This document shows, piece by piece, positions 40,666 through 49,034 of a DNA stretch of 56,911 bases (positions are counted from its first letter, which is position 1; each line of letters starts with the position of its first letter). Source of the stretch: Kiritimatiellota bacterium (GTDB lineage Bacteria; Verrucomicrobiota; Kiritimatiellia; JAAZAB01); NCBI GenBank assembly GCA_026398415.1, contig JAPLSY010000021.1:1-56911 (forward strand), read 5' to 3'. Under the pieces are notes generated by a model that was not told where the DNA came from, ran no database searches, and saw only the letters and a list, made by a program, of their open reading frames with translations. The position numbers and the translations under genes are program-made.

Positions 40666-42758
40666 ATGAGCGTATCGGGCAGATGAAAGCGCGCGTACGC
40701 GCCGGCGAACACCGGGCGCTGCGCCGGAAAATTACCGTTGACGTTTTGTCCGAATGCGAAGAGGAAGGATTGTCCTGGCCCTGGCGTGCGGCCCGCCTGA
40801 TTCGTCGCCAATGCGAAGCGGAACAAGTTGTCATTGATCCGCGGGAGAAGATTGTCTTTACCCGTACGCTTCCGGCCGTAATTCCGCCCATATACAAACC
40901 GGAAGACTGGGCGCGCCTGACCGCAGGAAGAACTTTGCATGAATTGGGACCGATCAGCAATATCTGCGCCGACTGGGGCCTGGTTCTGTCGCAGGGGCTG
41001 TTGGGCCGCAAATCGGCGGCGATGGCTGCGCTGCAGCGTTTTGCCGGCGACAAGGCGGCCGTCGAGTTTTTGGAATGCGCCGTCGAAACCATCGACGCTG
41101 TTCTGGCGCTGGCTGCGCGCTACGCCGTCGCTGCCCGCCGGATGGGACGCCCTGACCTGGCCGATATCCTGGAACGCACTCCGGCCCATGCCCCGCGTTC
41201 CTTCCATGCGGCGCTGCAGGCCCTGCGTTTATTGCATGCCGTGGTATGGCTCGGCGGCCATTACCACGTCGGCTTGGGACGCTTAGATCAATACCTGTGG
41301 CCTTACCTGAAAGCCGATCTCGACTCCGGCCGATTGGATGTGCCGGCGGCCGAGGAATTGCTGGCCGAATTTTTTATCGCGCTCAACAAGGACAGCGATC
41401 TCTATCCCGGCGTGCAGCAAGGCGATAACGGGCAGACCATAACGCTGGGCGGCGTAACCCGCGCGGGCCGCGACGCGGTCAATGACCTGACGCACATGGT
41501 CTTGCGCGTCTCGCGCGATCTGGCCATGATCGATCCCAAGATTAATCTGCGCATTACGCCGCAAACCGATCTTGATCTTCTCGGTCTGGCCGCGGAATTG
41601 ACCCGCAAGGGGCTTGGCTTCCCGCAATACTCGAACGACGAGGTCGTTATTCCGGGATTGGTTGCCCACGGTTACAGCCTGGAAGATGCGCGCGATTATG
41701 CCGTGGCCGCCTGCTGGGAGTTTCTGATACCGGGCCGCGGCATGGACGTGGTCAACATCGGCGCGGTTTCGCTGCCGTTTGCCGTGGATGCCGGAATCCG
41801 GGGCGGCTTGGCCGCTGGCGCCGGTTTCGATGCCATCCTCAAAATAACGGCGGACGATATCGCCCGCCAGGTCAAGATACTGGCCGAAGCTTATGCGCAA
41901 CTGTTGTTGCCGCCGGCGCCCTACTATTCGGTGCTCATGACCGGCTGCATCGAGCGCGGGCAGGATTTGGCGCAGGGCGCGGTATACAATAATTTCGGCA
42001 TTCATGGCGCGGGCGCGGCCAATGCCGCCGATGCCCTGGCGGCCGTAAAACGGTTGGTCTTTGATGAACAGCGCATACCGCCCAATGAATTGCTGGCCGC
42101 GCTTGACGCCGATTATGCGGGACACGCTGAACTGCGTCGTTTGCTTGCCGACCAGGCCCCCAAGGTCGGGAATAACGATGATCAGGCCGACCGTTATTTA
42201 ACCGCTTTGTTCGACTTTCTGGCGGACGCCTGCGAGCATTATGGCCGTACAAATCGCGGCGGCATCCTGAGACCCGGCACGGGTTCGGCCATGTACTATG
42301 TCTGGCTTGTGCGGGGCCATCCCAATATGCGCGAACCGGTGGTCGGCGCCACGGCTGAAGGCCGCAAAAAAGGTGAAATGCTGAGCGCCAACCTGGCGCC
42401 CGCTCCCGGCGCCGGCGTGCGCGGTCCGATCAGCGCGCTCCAATCTTTTGCCAAAATCAATTACCGGCGGGTCTGCAACGGCGGCCCAATCACCATGGAA
42501 CTCTCGGACACGGTGTTCCGCGACCCGGAATCGATCCGCAAGGTGGCCATGCTGGTGCGCGCTTTTGCGCAAATCGGCTGCCAGCAGTTGCAACTCAACA
42601 GCCTGAACGTGGCGACGCTGCGCGACGCGCAAGCGCATCCCGAACAACACAAAAACCTGATTGTGCGTGTCTGGGGTTGGAGCGGATATTTTTGCGAGCT
42701 GGGCCCGGAATATCAGGAGCATATTGTCGCGCGCCATCTGTACGCGTGCGAGTCTTGA
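40662..42758 (+). CDS. Glycyl radical enzyme (pyruvate formate-lyase superfamily), substrate unknown
   Basis: 698 residues, shorter than the usual 750-850. The C-terminal glycyl radical motif is RVWGWSGYF with Gly672, 26 residues from the end, followed by YQEHIVARHL. The active-site loop reads AACWEFLIPGRG: Cys351 and Glu353 match the Cys-x-Glu of dehydratase and lyase members, but with Trp between them rather than Val, and without the PFL Cys-Cys pair. The barrel strands are present (NDEVVIPGLV, NNFGIHGAGAANAADALAAVK). This argues against pyruvate formate-lyase and for a C-O or C-N/C-C lyase of unknown substrate. Oxygen-sensitive, so it implies anaerobic life. It is translationally coupled to its activase; a cupin and a membrane methyltransferase follow. 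Confidence 0.93.
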   Translation: MNERIGQMKARVRAGEHRALRRKITVDVLSECEEEGLSWPWRAARLIRRQCEAEQVVIDPREKIVFTRTLPAVIPPIYKPEDWARLTAGRTLHELGPISNICADWGLVLSQGLLGRKSAAMAALQRFAGDKAAVEFLECAVETIDAVLALAARYAVAARRMGRPDLADILERTPAHAPRSFHAALQALRLLHAVVWLGGHYHVGLGRLDQYLWPYLKADLDSGRLDVPAAEELLAEFFIALNKDSDLYPGVQQGDNGQTITLGGVTRAGRDAVNDLTHMVLRVSRDLAMIDPKINLRITPQTDLDLLGLAAELTRKGLGFPQYSNDEVVIPGLVAHGYSLEDARDYAVAACWEFLIPGRGMDVVNIGAVSLPFAVDAGIRGGLAAGAGFDAILKITADDIARQVKILAEAYAQLLLPPAPYYSVLMTGCIERGQDLAQGAVYNNFGIHGAGAANAADALAAVKRLVFDEQRIPPNELLAALDADYAGHAELRRLLADQAPKVGNNDDQADRYLTALFDFLADACEHYGRTNRGGILRPGTGSAMYYVWLVRGHPNMREPVVGATAEGRKKGEMLSANLAPAPGAGVRGPISALQSFAKINYRRVCNGGPITMELSDTVFRDPESIRKVAMLVRAFAQIGCQQLQLNSLNVATLRDAQAHPEQHKNLIVRVWGWSGYFCELGPEYQEHIVARHLYACES

Positions 42759-42854
42759 GGCCTGCAGCGGATCATGGCTCGGCCGGATTGTTAAATAATC
42801 GCCGCAACGCTGAGGTTCGTGCAAAATTAAAGTAATCTTCGCATAAGGAGGCCC

Positions 42855-43187
42855 ATGAAAACATCGGACGAGTTGAAGGCGCGCGCCATCGGGCTGAAGG
42901 ATTTTGTGAATTATGCCGCCGGCTCCGTGGTCAGCAAGACGCTGATTGACAAGAAAGTCGGGACATTGACGCTCTTTGCCTTCGACGCCGGCCAGGGACT
43001 CAGCGAGCATACGGCCCCCTATGATGCCGTGGTCCAGATACTGGATGGCGAGGCGGAGCTTGTCATTGCCGGTAAGCCGGTCAAAGCCATGGCCGGTGAA
43101 CTGGTGATTATGCCCTCCGGTGTGCCGCATGCGGTGCGCTCCGTGCAACGGTTTAAGATGCTGTTGACCATGATCCGGGAGAAATAA
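42855..43187 (+). CDS. Single-domain cupin
   Basis: 110 residues. The beta-barrel strands are GTLTLFAFDAGQGLSEHTAP (metal His region, EHTAPYDA in place of HxHxxxxE), VVQILDGEAELVIAGKP, GELVIMPSGVPHAVRS (second motif with the late His). Only part of the classic metal-ligand set is retained. It probably binds a small molecule or metal in the cytosol. AAGGAGG at 42845-42851 supports ATG 42855. The motif TGCAAAATTAA (42820-42830) precedes it. It is 96 bases after the glycyl radical enzyme. Confidence 0.88.
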   Translation: MKTSDELKARAIGLKDFVNYAAGSVVSKTLIDKKVGTLTLFAFDAGQGLSEHTAPYDAVVQILDGEAELVIAGKPVKAMAGELVIMPSGVPHAVRSVQRFKMLLTMIREK

Positions 43188-43207
43188 GCAGGGAAGGGGA
43201 TTTACCC

Positions 43208-43759
43208 ATGCCATGGCGTGAACGGGGAATTAACCTGATTTACCGGGCTGCGACCGGCGGCGGCCGCCTGCGGGCGGTGCTTACGGCGTTGGGGGGGACT
43301 GTATTTTTGAGTGTCTTGGTATGTTCCATCGGGTTAGCGTTTTTTCTGGACCGTTATTTTCGCCTACCGCACCTGTGTTCCTCGCCGTGGCAATGGCTGA
43401 TCGCGGCCCCGCTCCTGGCGGTAGGGCTATGGCTTTGGGCATGGTCGTTCCTGTATTTCCTGAAAGCGCGCGGCACGCCGGTCCCGTTCAATCCGCCGCC
43501 GCGCCTGGTGACCACCGGGCCTTACGCATACGTCCGCAATCCCATGTTGGCGGGCGTTTTCCTGCTCCTGCAGGGTTGCGGTCTGGCCTGTAATTCAATG
43601 GCACTCACCTGTTTCTTTGGTCCCCTGTTTGTCCTCATCATGCTCCTGGAACTGAAATGGATCGAGGAGCCGGAACTGGAGAAACGGCTTGGGGCGATCT
43701 ATACCGACTATCGGCGCCACGTGCCGATGTTCATCCCGCGGATCCATTCGGATTCATAG
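43208..43759 (+). CDS. Isoprenylcysteine carboxyl methyltransferase-like membrane protein
   Basis: 183 residues with four to five hydrophobic helices (VFLSVLVCSIGLAFFL, WLIAAPLLAVGLWLWAWSFLYFL, LAGVFLLLQGCGLACN, LFVLIMLLELKWI). The C-terminal SAM-binding signature TTGPYAYVRNPMLAG, then EEPELEKRLGAIYTDYRRHVPMFIP, is typical of the ICMT/phospholipid methyltransferase (NnrU-like) group. These bacterial proteins methylate lipid or unknown membrane substrates. It follows the cupin by 20 bases and a GGAAGGGGA site, so the two are probably co-transcribed. Confidence 0.88.
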   Translation: MPWRERGINLIYRAATGGGRLRAVLTALGGTVFLSVLVCSIGLAFFLDRYFRLPHLCSSPWQWLIAAPLLAVGLWLWAWSFLYFLKARGTPVPFNPPPRLVTTGPYAYVRNPMLAGVFLLLQGCGLACNSMALTCFFGPLFVLIMLLELKWIEEPELEKRLGAIYTDYRRHVPMFIPRIHSDS

Positions 43760-43849
43760 TTCATCGGTCAGGCAGCATGGTGATGCCTGCCTGAGCAGTT
43801 ACGTAATTTTTCGTCATTTTAAAGGCGCAATGGACCAAGGAGGTTGAAA

Positions 43850-46177
43850 GTGAAAAATTACGTGTATCCTGCCGGACTGTTTTTTTGTATTTTTATTATT
43901 TCATTGTTTTTTGGCGTTTCCCAAGAAACGACGGTTGCGGCGGAGGATGGTTTGAAAAAACCGATTATCACACCGGCGAAAATTGAAGAAATGCGCAAGG
44001 CGGCGGCGCACCGCCAGCGGCGGATGATTTTTAACAACGACGGCAATGACGCCTATCCTTTTGCGCGTTATCCGTCCCTGATCGAAGGGTTCTTAAAGGA
44101 TCGGACCACCCCGCTGGTCGGTTCCCAGGCGGACACGATTTTCTACTGCACGACCGCCGGTTCTTTCGGCTTTTTTACCCACCGGACCAAGGTGGGCGAA
44201 ATGTTCCTGCAGAAGGAATGGCCTTGCGGCGGACAAACCCGCCTCAATTTCATGCAGGACTTTCTTGACCTGGGCACCGACCCTCTGCAGGTGATCGTGG
44301 ATTTCTGCCGGAAGAACAAAATCGAGGTGTTCTGGAGCAATCGCATGAACGATATCCACGATTCCTCGGATAACGACTATGCCAAGGTTTTGTTTTGCAA
44401 ATGGAAACAGGCGCATCCGGAATGTCTGGTGGGCAGCCGGGACAACAGGCCGCCGCACGGTTCCTGGGGTGCGGTTGACTATGCCCGGCCGGAAGTGCGG
44501 GACCTGGTTTTCCGGTTTTTCGAGGAGGTTTGCCGGAACTACGCCGTTGACGGCGTCGAAATGGATTTTTGCCGGCACATGACCTATTTCAAGAGCGTTG
44601 CCTGGGGCGGCAAAGCGAGCCAGGCGGAATTGGACATGCTGACCGACCTTCTGCGCCGCATCCGGAAAATGGCGGATGAAGAAGGCATCAAGAGGGGCCG
44701 TCCCATTCTGATAGCTGCGCGGCTGCCGGACTCGGTGGAATACTGCCGGGCCGCCGGTCTTGACCTGGAACGATGGCTGTCCGAAGGGTTGCTTGATATC
44801 ATGATTCCCACCGGGTATTTCCAGTTAAACCCATGGGGGTACAGCGTTAATTTGGGCCATAAATACGGCATACCGGTTTATCCTTGCCTGGCCGAATCCC
44901 GGGTGCAGGATGAGGCGAAGGGGATGCTCGACGCTTACTACCGCAACTCCAACGAAAGCTACCGGGCCCGGGCGATGCAGGTCTGGCAATCCGGCGCAGA
45001 CGGAATATACATGTTCAATTTTTTCAGTTCCGGCTCTGCCCTCTGGCGGGAACTGGGCGATACGCAGTCAATGCTTACAAAGAACAAAACCTATTTTGTT
45101 GCCGCATTGGGAGACGGCGATACGCCGGACTGGTATCTTGAAGGCGGCAATGAATACATAAACGTGCCGGTATTCAGCCCGGATGCGCCGTTTCCGCTGC
45201 TGAACGGACAAAAGGAAACCATACCGCTGCTGGTGGGCGAAGACTTGACTGCGGCGGACAAGGCCGGTTTTGATCCGGTAATAAAGAGCCGGTTCTTGAT
45301 CAAGGAGCCGATAGGTCCCGGGGAATTGTCGGTGAAGTTGAACGGCAACCGGTTGGAGGATGTCATCCGGGCCGGCGAATGGCTGGAATACGCCGTCGCG
45401 CCGCAATATCTCAAGAAAGGGGAAAACCTGTTTGAAATAACCGCGCAGGTGGCGAAGCCGGTATTTGAAGGTGATGCCGGCACTGCGCAAATCAAGTCGT
45501 GGGACATGGACTATGTCTGCCGCAAGGTCCTGGCCTTTCCGGAGCAGTTGCCTTGGCGCAGGTTGTCCAACGGGAAAGGCGGGCTTGAGCAGATTCAATT
45601 TGACAATCAGTTGGTTTTCGCCGACCGGGGTACCGGTCCGGACGACATGATCAACCTCATTTACCCCTGGAGCGTGGGCCCGGACGACACGGCGGTGGTG
45701 GAAGCGCGTCTGCGCGTGGTGGACACCAACGATCCGCTTGGTGTCTGCATCCGGCTGGCCAACAACAAGTCGGTGGAATACCTGCTCTTTGGCAAGGACC
45801 GAATCGGTCTGCAGTTTGCCGGGTTGAGTTATCCGATGGACACGACCGGAGCGTTGCACACCTACCGCGTGGTGTTGAAAGGCCAGGACATCCGGGTGTA
45901 TGTGGATGGCCAATTGCGGCTGGACGGCAGGGGTAAATACACCACTCCGTCAGCGGACAAGAAGAACTGGCTGAAATTGAACTATGGCCTGAATCGCTGG
46001 AACAAGCGGAGCTTGCTGTTCGGTTCGGCTACCGGTCCGGGTACCGGCGAAGCCTGCTGGGAATACATCCGGTTCGCCAGCGATGCGAAGCCGGTATATC
46101 TCCGCGACTTGATGCTGTCGGTGAAATATGTCGAGCGGATAGGTGGTCCGCCGCGTAACCGAGAGGGGGACAAATGA
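43850..46177 (+). CDS. Secreted glycoside-hydrolase-like protein with C-terminal LamG-like domain
   Basis: 775 residues. The signal peptide is KNYVYPAGLFFCIFIISLFFG with cleavage near SQE. Residues about 40-410 form a TIM barrel of the glycosyl-hydrolase-like family 10-type group (DTIFYCTTAGSFGFFTH, NKIEVFWSNRMNDIHD, NYAVDGVEMDFCRHM with a candidate Asp/Glu pair, ILIAARLPDSVEYC, LDIMIPTGYFQLNPWG, GADGIYMFNFFSSG). A linker beta domain follows, and residues about 570-770 are the LamG-like domain shared with the truncated gene at the window start. AAGGAGG at 43837-43843 favours GTG 43850; TTG 43844 is too close. Probably cleaves or binds extracellular polysaccharide. Confidence 0.82.
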   Translation: MKNYVYPAGLFFCIFIISLFFGVSQETTVAAEDGLKKPIITPAKIEEMRKAAAHRQRRMIFNNDGNDAYPFARYPSLIEGFLKDRTTPLVGSQADTIFYCTTAGSFGFFTHRTKVGEMFLQKEWPCGGQTRLNFMQDFLDLGTDPLQVIVDFCRKNKIEVFWSNRMNDIHDSSDNDYAKVLFCKWKQAHPECLVGSRDNRPPHGSWGAVDYARPEVRDLVFRFFEEVCRNYAVDGVEMDFCRHMTYFKSVAWGGKASQAELDMLTDLLRRIRKMADEEGIKRGRPILIAARLPDSVEYCRAAGLDLERWLSEGLLDIMIPTGYFQLNPWGYSVNLGHKYGIPVYPCLAESRVQDEAKGMLDAYYRNSNESYRARAMQVWQSGADGIYMFNFFSSGSALWRELGDTQSMLTKNKTYFVAALGDGDTPDWYLEGGNEYINVPVFSPDAPFPLLNGQKETIPLLVGEDLTAADKAGFDPVIKSRFLIKEPIGPGELSVKLNGNRLEDVIRAGEWLEYAVAPQYLKKGENLFEITAQVAKPVFEGDAGTAQIKSWDMDYVCRKVLAFPEQLPWRRLSNGKGGLEQIQFDNQLVFADRGTGPDDMINLIYPWSVGPDDTAVVEARLRVVDTNDPLGVCIRLANNKSVEYLLFGKDRIGLQFAGLSYPMDTTGALHTYRVVLKGQDIRVYVDGQLRLDGRGKYTTPSADKKNWLKLNYGLNRWNKRSLLFGSATGPGTGEACWEYIRFASDAKPVYLRDLMLSVKYVERIGGPPRNREGDK

Positions 46178-46189
46178 AGTCAAATACCA

Positions 46190-46217
46190 TTGACAGGGAC
46201 TGTGCGAGATGTATAAT
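46190..46217 (+). promoter_or_regulatory. Consensus sigma-70 promoter for the EF-like gene
   Basis: TTGACA (46190-46195) and TATAAT (46212-46217) both match the consensus exactly, with a 16-base spacer. Transcription would begin near 46224, about 65 bases before ATG 46289. This is the strongest promoter found in the window. Confidence 0.85.
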
Positions 46218-46288
46218 ATCAAATAAGACGATGGGTATTGTGTAAGGCGTCTTATGAATCAGCCGGTTCGCCGGTGAAAGGAGGAGTT

Positions 46289-46549
46289 ATGGCGGAAACC
46301 AAGATCGGTCACATTACGCATTATTTTGGGCATGTCGGCGTTGGCGCGATTCAACTGACGGATGGGGATCTGGCCGTGGGCGACACCATTCACATCAAGG
46401 GTCACACGAGCGATTTTACCCAGGTCGTTGAATCCATGCAGATCGAGCACGCCAATGTGCCGCAAGCCACGCGCGGTCAGAACGCGGGCACCAAGCTGAA
46501 AGAACATGTCCGCGAACACGACACGGTCTTCAAGATCGTGCCGGATTGA
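46289..46549 (+). CDS. Small EF-Tu domain-2-like (translation elongation factor-like) protein
   Basis: 86 residues, a single beta-barrel related to domain 2 of translational GTPases: AETKIGHITHYFGHVGVGAI, TDGDLAVGDTIHIKGHTSDF, TQVVESMQIEH, NAGTKLKEHVREHDTVFKI. It has no GTPase domain. Related stand-alone proteins are known in bacteria and archaea but their role is not established. GGAGGAG before ATG 46289 fixes the start; an upstream in-frame ATG-like codon at 46238 is unsupported. A perfect-consensus promoter suggests high constitutive expression. It lies convergent to the UroD-like operon. Confidence 0.85.
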   Translation: MAETKIGHITHYFGHVGVGAIQLTDGDLAVGDTIHIKGHTSDFTQVVESMQIEHANVPQATRGQNAGTKLKEHVREHDTVFKIVPD

Positions 46550-46706
46550 ACGGGAGATGTTGCCGAAACCTGAATGGTTTGAGCGGTTATGCCGCTGGCC
46601 GTTTGGTTGTTAATCTTCTACAGGCCATGGGCAATGCCGGCCGGTTCCGGAAGCGCTGGCGTTGAAAAGACAAGGCCGATGGAAGCCTCGGCGTGGAAGC
46701 GCTCGA

Positions 46707-47846
46707 TTATTTCCTGAGCGCCTTCCATTCGTCTATCATGGCCAGTACATTTTCCCAGGGAAATACGGCTTTGCTGGAAGAGCAGGGCGTGAGAATCAGT
46801 CCCGTCTTTCCAAATGTGTTGAATACGTGCCGCACGGCTTCGCGTACTGCCTCGGGTTTGTCCCACGGCATGTGCAAGGTATCGCTCGGGCCGGTCCAGA
46901 AGCTCGTTTTAGCGCCCAGGGCGGCTTTAATCTTCACGGCGTCCATGCCGTGATAAAAGACGTCGGGACAGATCAGGCAATCGAACTCCAGCCGCTTCAG
47001 GTAATCCAGTATCGGCATGATCCCCGTTAGCTGGGTATAGCCGATCACGCGGCCGCCGGCATGCACGAGCCGGATTTCCTCCTGCAGGCGCCGGAATAAA
47101 AACTGCTCCAGCAAAGCCGGGCTGAACAGGTCGCAAGTTTCGTAAAAACCGTTGCGCCGGATCATGTCGAATCCCAAGTCCAGCGCCAGTTTGTAATTAC
47201 GAAGGTTCAATTGATGGTCTAGTTCCAGATAGGCGTCCACCAATTCTGGTTCCGTCAGCGCCAGTTCGCAGACCGCGGTGGGGCCGAATACTTGCACAGC
47301 CCCGGTCAGGCCCGAGCCGGAAGAGAAACAGATGGCTAGTCCGTAAGCGTCGGCCAGACGCCGGGTCTCGCCCAGGTTGAACCGGATACGCTCCAAATGG
47401 TCCCGGGATTGCGGCGCAAGCAGGATATGGCGCAGGCATTCGACGTCGTGCATTGATTTTACCCATGGTTCGACGGCATGCGCGGACAAGTAGTCGCTGA
47501 ACAGCGGGATTTCAAGCCCGTGCGGCCAGGTGTCGTCATAGCGAATAGCAGCATGCAGTTCGCCGGAAGGCGTGTTCCAGGTTTTGTGCATGATCGCGCC
47601 TTCCAGCCAGACCTTTGCTGAAACGCCGGGTTCCGGATAGATCCCCCAATCGGACATCAGAACTTGATCCACGCCCAGTTGGCCCACCATATAGTCCACC
47701 GTTTCTTCCGTGGATGGCCCAAACGGAAATTGCCAGCGCTTACCGCGGCGCTGGATGGCTTCCTGACAATACATGAACGGGGCGCAAGGAACGTAATCTA
47801 CCGGTTGCCGCCGGAACGCGGCCAAGACCCTCTCTTTTGAAGTCAT
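46707..47846 (-). CDS. UroD-fold methyltransferase-like protein 1
   Basis: 379 residues of the uroporphyrinogen decarboxylase/MtaA-like fold (TIM barrel): MTSKERVLAAFRRQPVDYVP at the start, VGQLGVDQVL, LTEPELVDAYLELDHQ, RRNGFYETCDLFSP, LLEQFLFRRLQEEIRLVH, ALGAKTSFWTGPSDTLHMPW, FPWENVLAMIDEWKA. The fold includes heme-pathway UroD and corrinoid/coenzyme-M methyltransferases. The motif usually holding two zinc ligands near the barrel (H-x-C-G) reads YTQLTGIM here. The end segment TPCSSSKAVFPW has its Cys displaced relative to the paralogue's VSGCRAVFPW. AGGAGG precedes ATG 47846. It is the last gene of the amidohydrolase-UroD-UroD operon. Confidence 0.85.
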   Translation of the reverse strand: MTSKERVLAAFRRQPVDYVPCAPFMYCQEAIQRRGKRWQFPFGPSTEETVDYMVGQLGVDQVLMSDWGIYPEPGVSAKVWLEGAIMHKTWNTPSGELHAAIRYDDTWPHGLEIPLFSDYLSAHAVEPWVKSMHDVECLRHILLAPQSRDHLERIRFNLGETRRLADAYGLAICFSSGSGLTGAVQVFGPTAVCELALTEPELVDAYLELDHQLNLRNYKLALDLGFDMIRRNGFYETCDLFSPALLEQFLFRRLQEEIRLVHAGGRVIGYTQLTGIMPILDYLKRLEFDCLICPDVFYHGMDAVKIKAALGAKTSFWTGPSDTLHMPWDKPEAVREAVRHVFNTFGKTGLILTPCSSSKAVFPWENVLAMIDEWKALRK

Positions 47847-47882
47847 TGTGAGCCTCCTGATTATATATTCGGCACTATGCGC

Positions 47883-49034
47883 TTAACGCAACCGCTTCCA
47901 TTCATCAACCATTGCCAGGACGTTGTTCCATGGGAATACGGCCCTGCACCCGGAAACAGGCGAAATGATCAAGCCCCGCTTGCCGAAGGTGTTGAAAACA
48001 TATCGCATGGCCTCTCTGACTTTTTCGGGATTATCCCAGGGCATGTGGATTGTATCGCTGGGACCGGTCCAAAAGCTTTTTTTAGCCCCCAGCTTTTCCA
48101 CGATTTTTGCCGCATCGGCATGCGGCATAAATACATCCGGAGCGCATATGCAATCAAAATCCAGCCTCGCGAGGTAGTCCAGCATCGGCATGATACCGGT
48201 AAGCAAGGTGTAGGCAATGGGTTTGCCCGCCTGATGGACAAGCTGGATTTCATCCTTGAGCCGATTGAACAGGAATTTTTCCAGCATGGCCGGGCTGTAA
48301 AAATCGCAAGTCTCATAAAAACCATTCCGCTGGATGAAATCCGCGCCAAAATCCAGCGCGATTTCATAGAAACGCATGGTGCGCCGGTGGTCCAAATCCA
48401 GGTAGGCATCCACAAGCTCCGGGTCCGTAATCGTAAACTCGCACAATTCTTTCGGCCCGAACATATGCAATGCGCCGGTCAAGCCCAGGCCATGATAAAA
48501 GCATGTAGGTTGTTGATACTTATCGGCGAGCGATTTTGTTTCCTTGAACGAAAATATCAGCTTGTCAAGGTCGTCCTGTTTTCGCGGAGGAAGAAGAATA
48601 TGCCGCAGGCAGGCAACATCTTTCATGGACTTAATCCAGGGCTCCGCAAAATGAGCCGGGTTGTAATCGCTGAAAAATGGAATATCCAGTCCATGCGGCC
48701 ATTGTTCGTTATAGTTGATCGCGGCGTGCAATTCGCCTGACGGGGTGGTCCATACTTTATGAATGATACTGCCCTCTATCCAGACCCGCGAGGATACTTC
48801 CGGCTCCGGATAGAACGATCCCATTACCGAAAAGGACACAATCTGATCCACCCCAAGCTCATTGACCATATACGCGAGTTGTTCCTGTTCCGAGGGGCCG
48901 AATGGATATTGCCATTTATGTCCCACCCGCTGGGTCCAATCTAAAATAGGCATAAACGGACAACAGGGGACATAATCTACATCCTGGCGTTTCAAAGCGG
49001 CCAAAACCCGTTCTTTTCCGGTCATTGCTTGCAT
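47883..49034 (-). CDS. UroD-fold methyltransferase-like protein 2
   Basis: 383 residues, paralogous to the next gene in the operon through its whole length (shared GKERVLAALKRQDVDYVPCC, ELGVDQIV, DPELVDAYLDLDH, QRNGFYETCDFYSP, TGPSDTIHMPW, FPWNNVLAMVDEWK). As there, YTLLTGIM stands where H-x-C-G is expected, while a Cys is kept in VSGCRAVFPW. Its start overlaps the amidohydrolase stop by 13 bases. GAAGGAG on the minus strand supports ATG 49034, with ATG 49025 as alternative. The gap to the second UroD gene is 36 bases. A role in methyl or carboxyl transfer on a cofactor or one-carbon substrate is likely, but the substrate is unknown. Confidence 0.85.
   Translation of the reverse strand: MQAMTGKERVLAALKRQDVDYVPCCPFMPILDWTQRVGHKWQYPFGPSEQEQLAYMVNELGVDQIVSFSVMGSFYPEPEVSSRVWIEGSIIHKVWTTPSGELHAAINYNEQWPHGLDIPFFSDYNPAHFAEPWIKSMKDVACLRHILLPPRKQDDLDKLIFSFKETKSLADKYQQPTCFYHGLGLTGALHMFGPKELCEFTITDPELVDAYLDLDHRRTMRFYEIALDFGADFIQRNGFYETCDFYSPAMLEKFLFNRLKDEIQLVHQAGKPIAYTLLTGIMPMLDYLARLDFDCICAPDVFMPHADAAKIVEKLGAKKSFWTGPSDTIHMPWDNPEKVREAMRYVFNTFGKRGLIISPVSGCRAVFPWNNVLAMVDEWKRLR

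Noticed and set aside
41701..41735. Calling the glycyl radical enzyme pyruvate formate-lyase
   Set aside because: The active-site loop has a single Cys followed by Trp-Glu, not the adjacent Cys-Cys pair of PFL.
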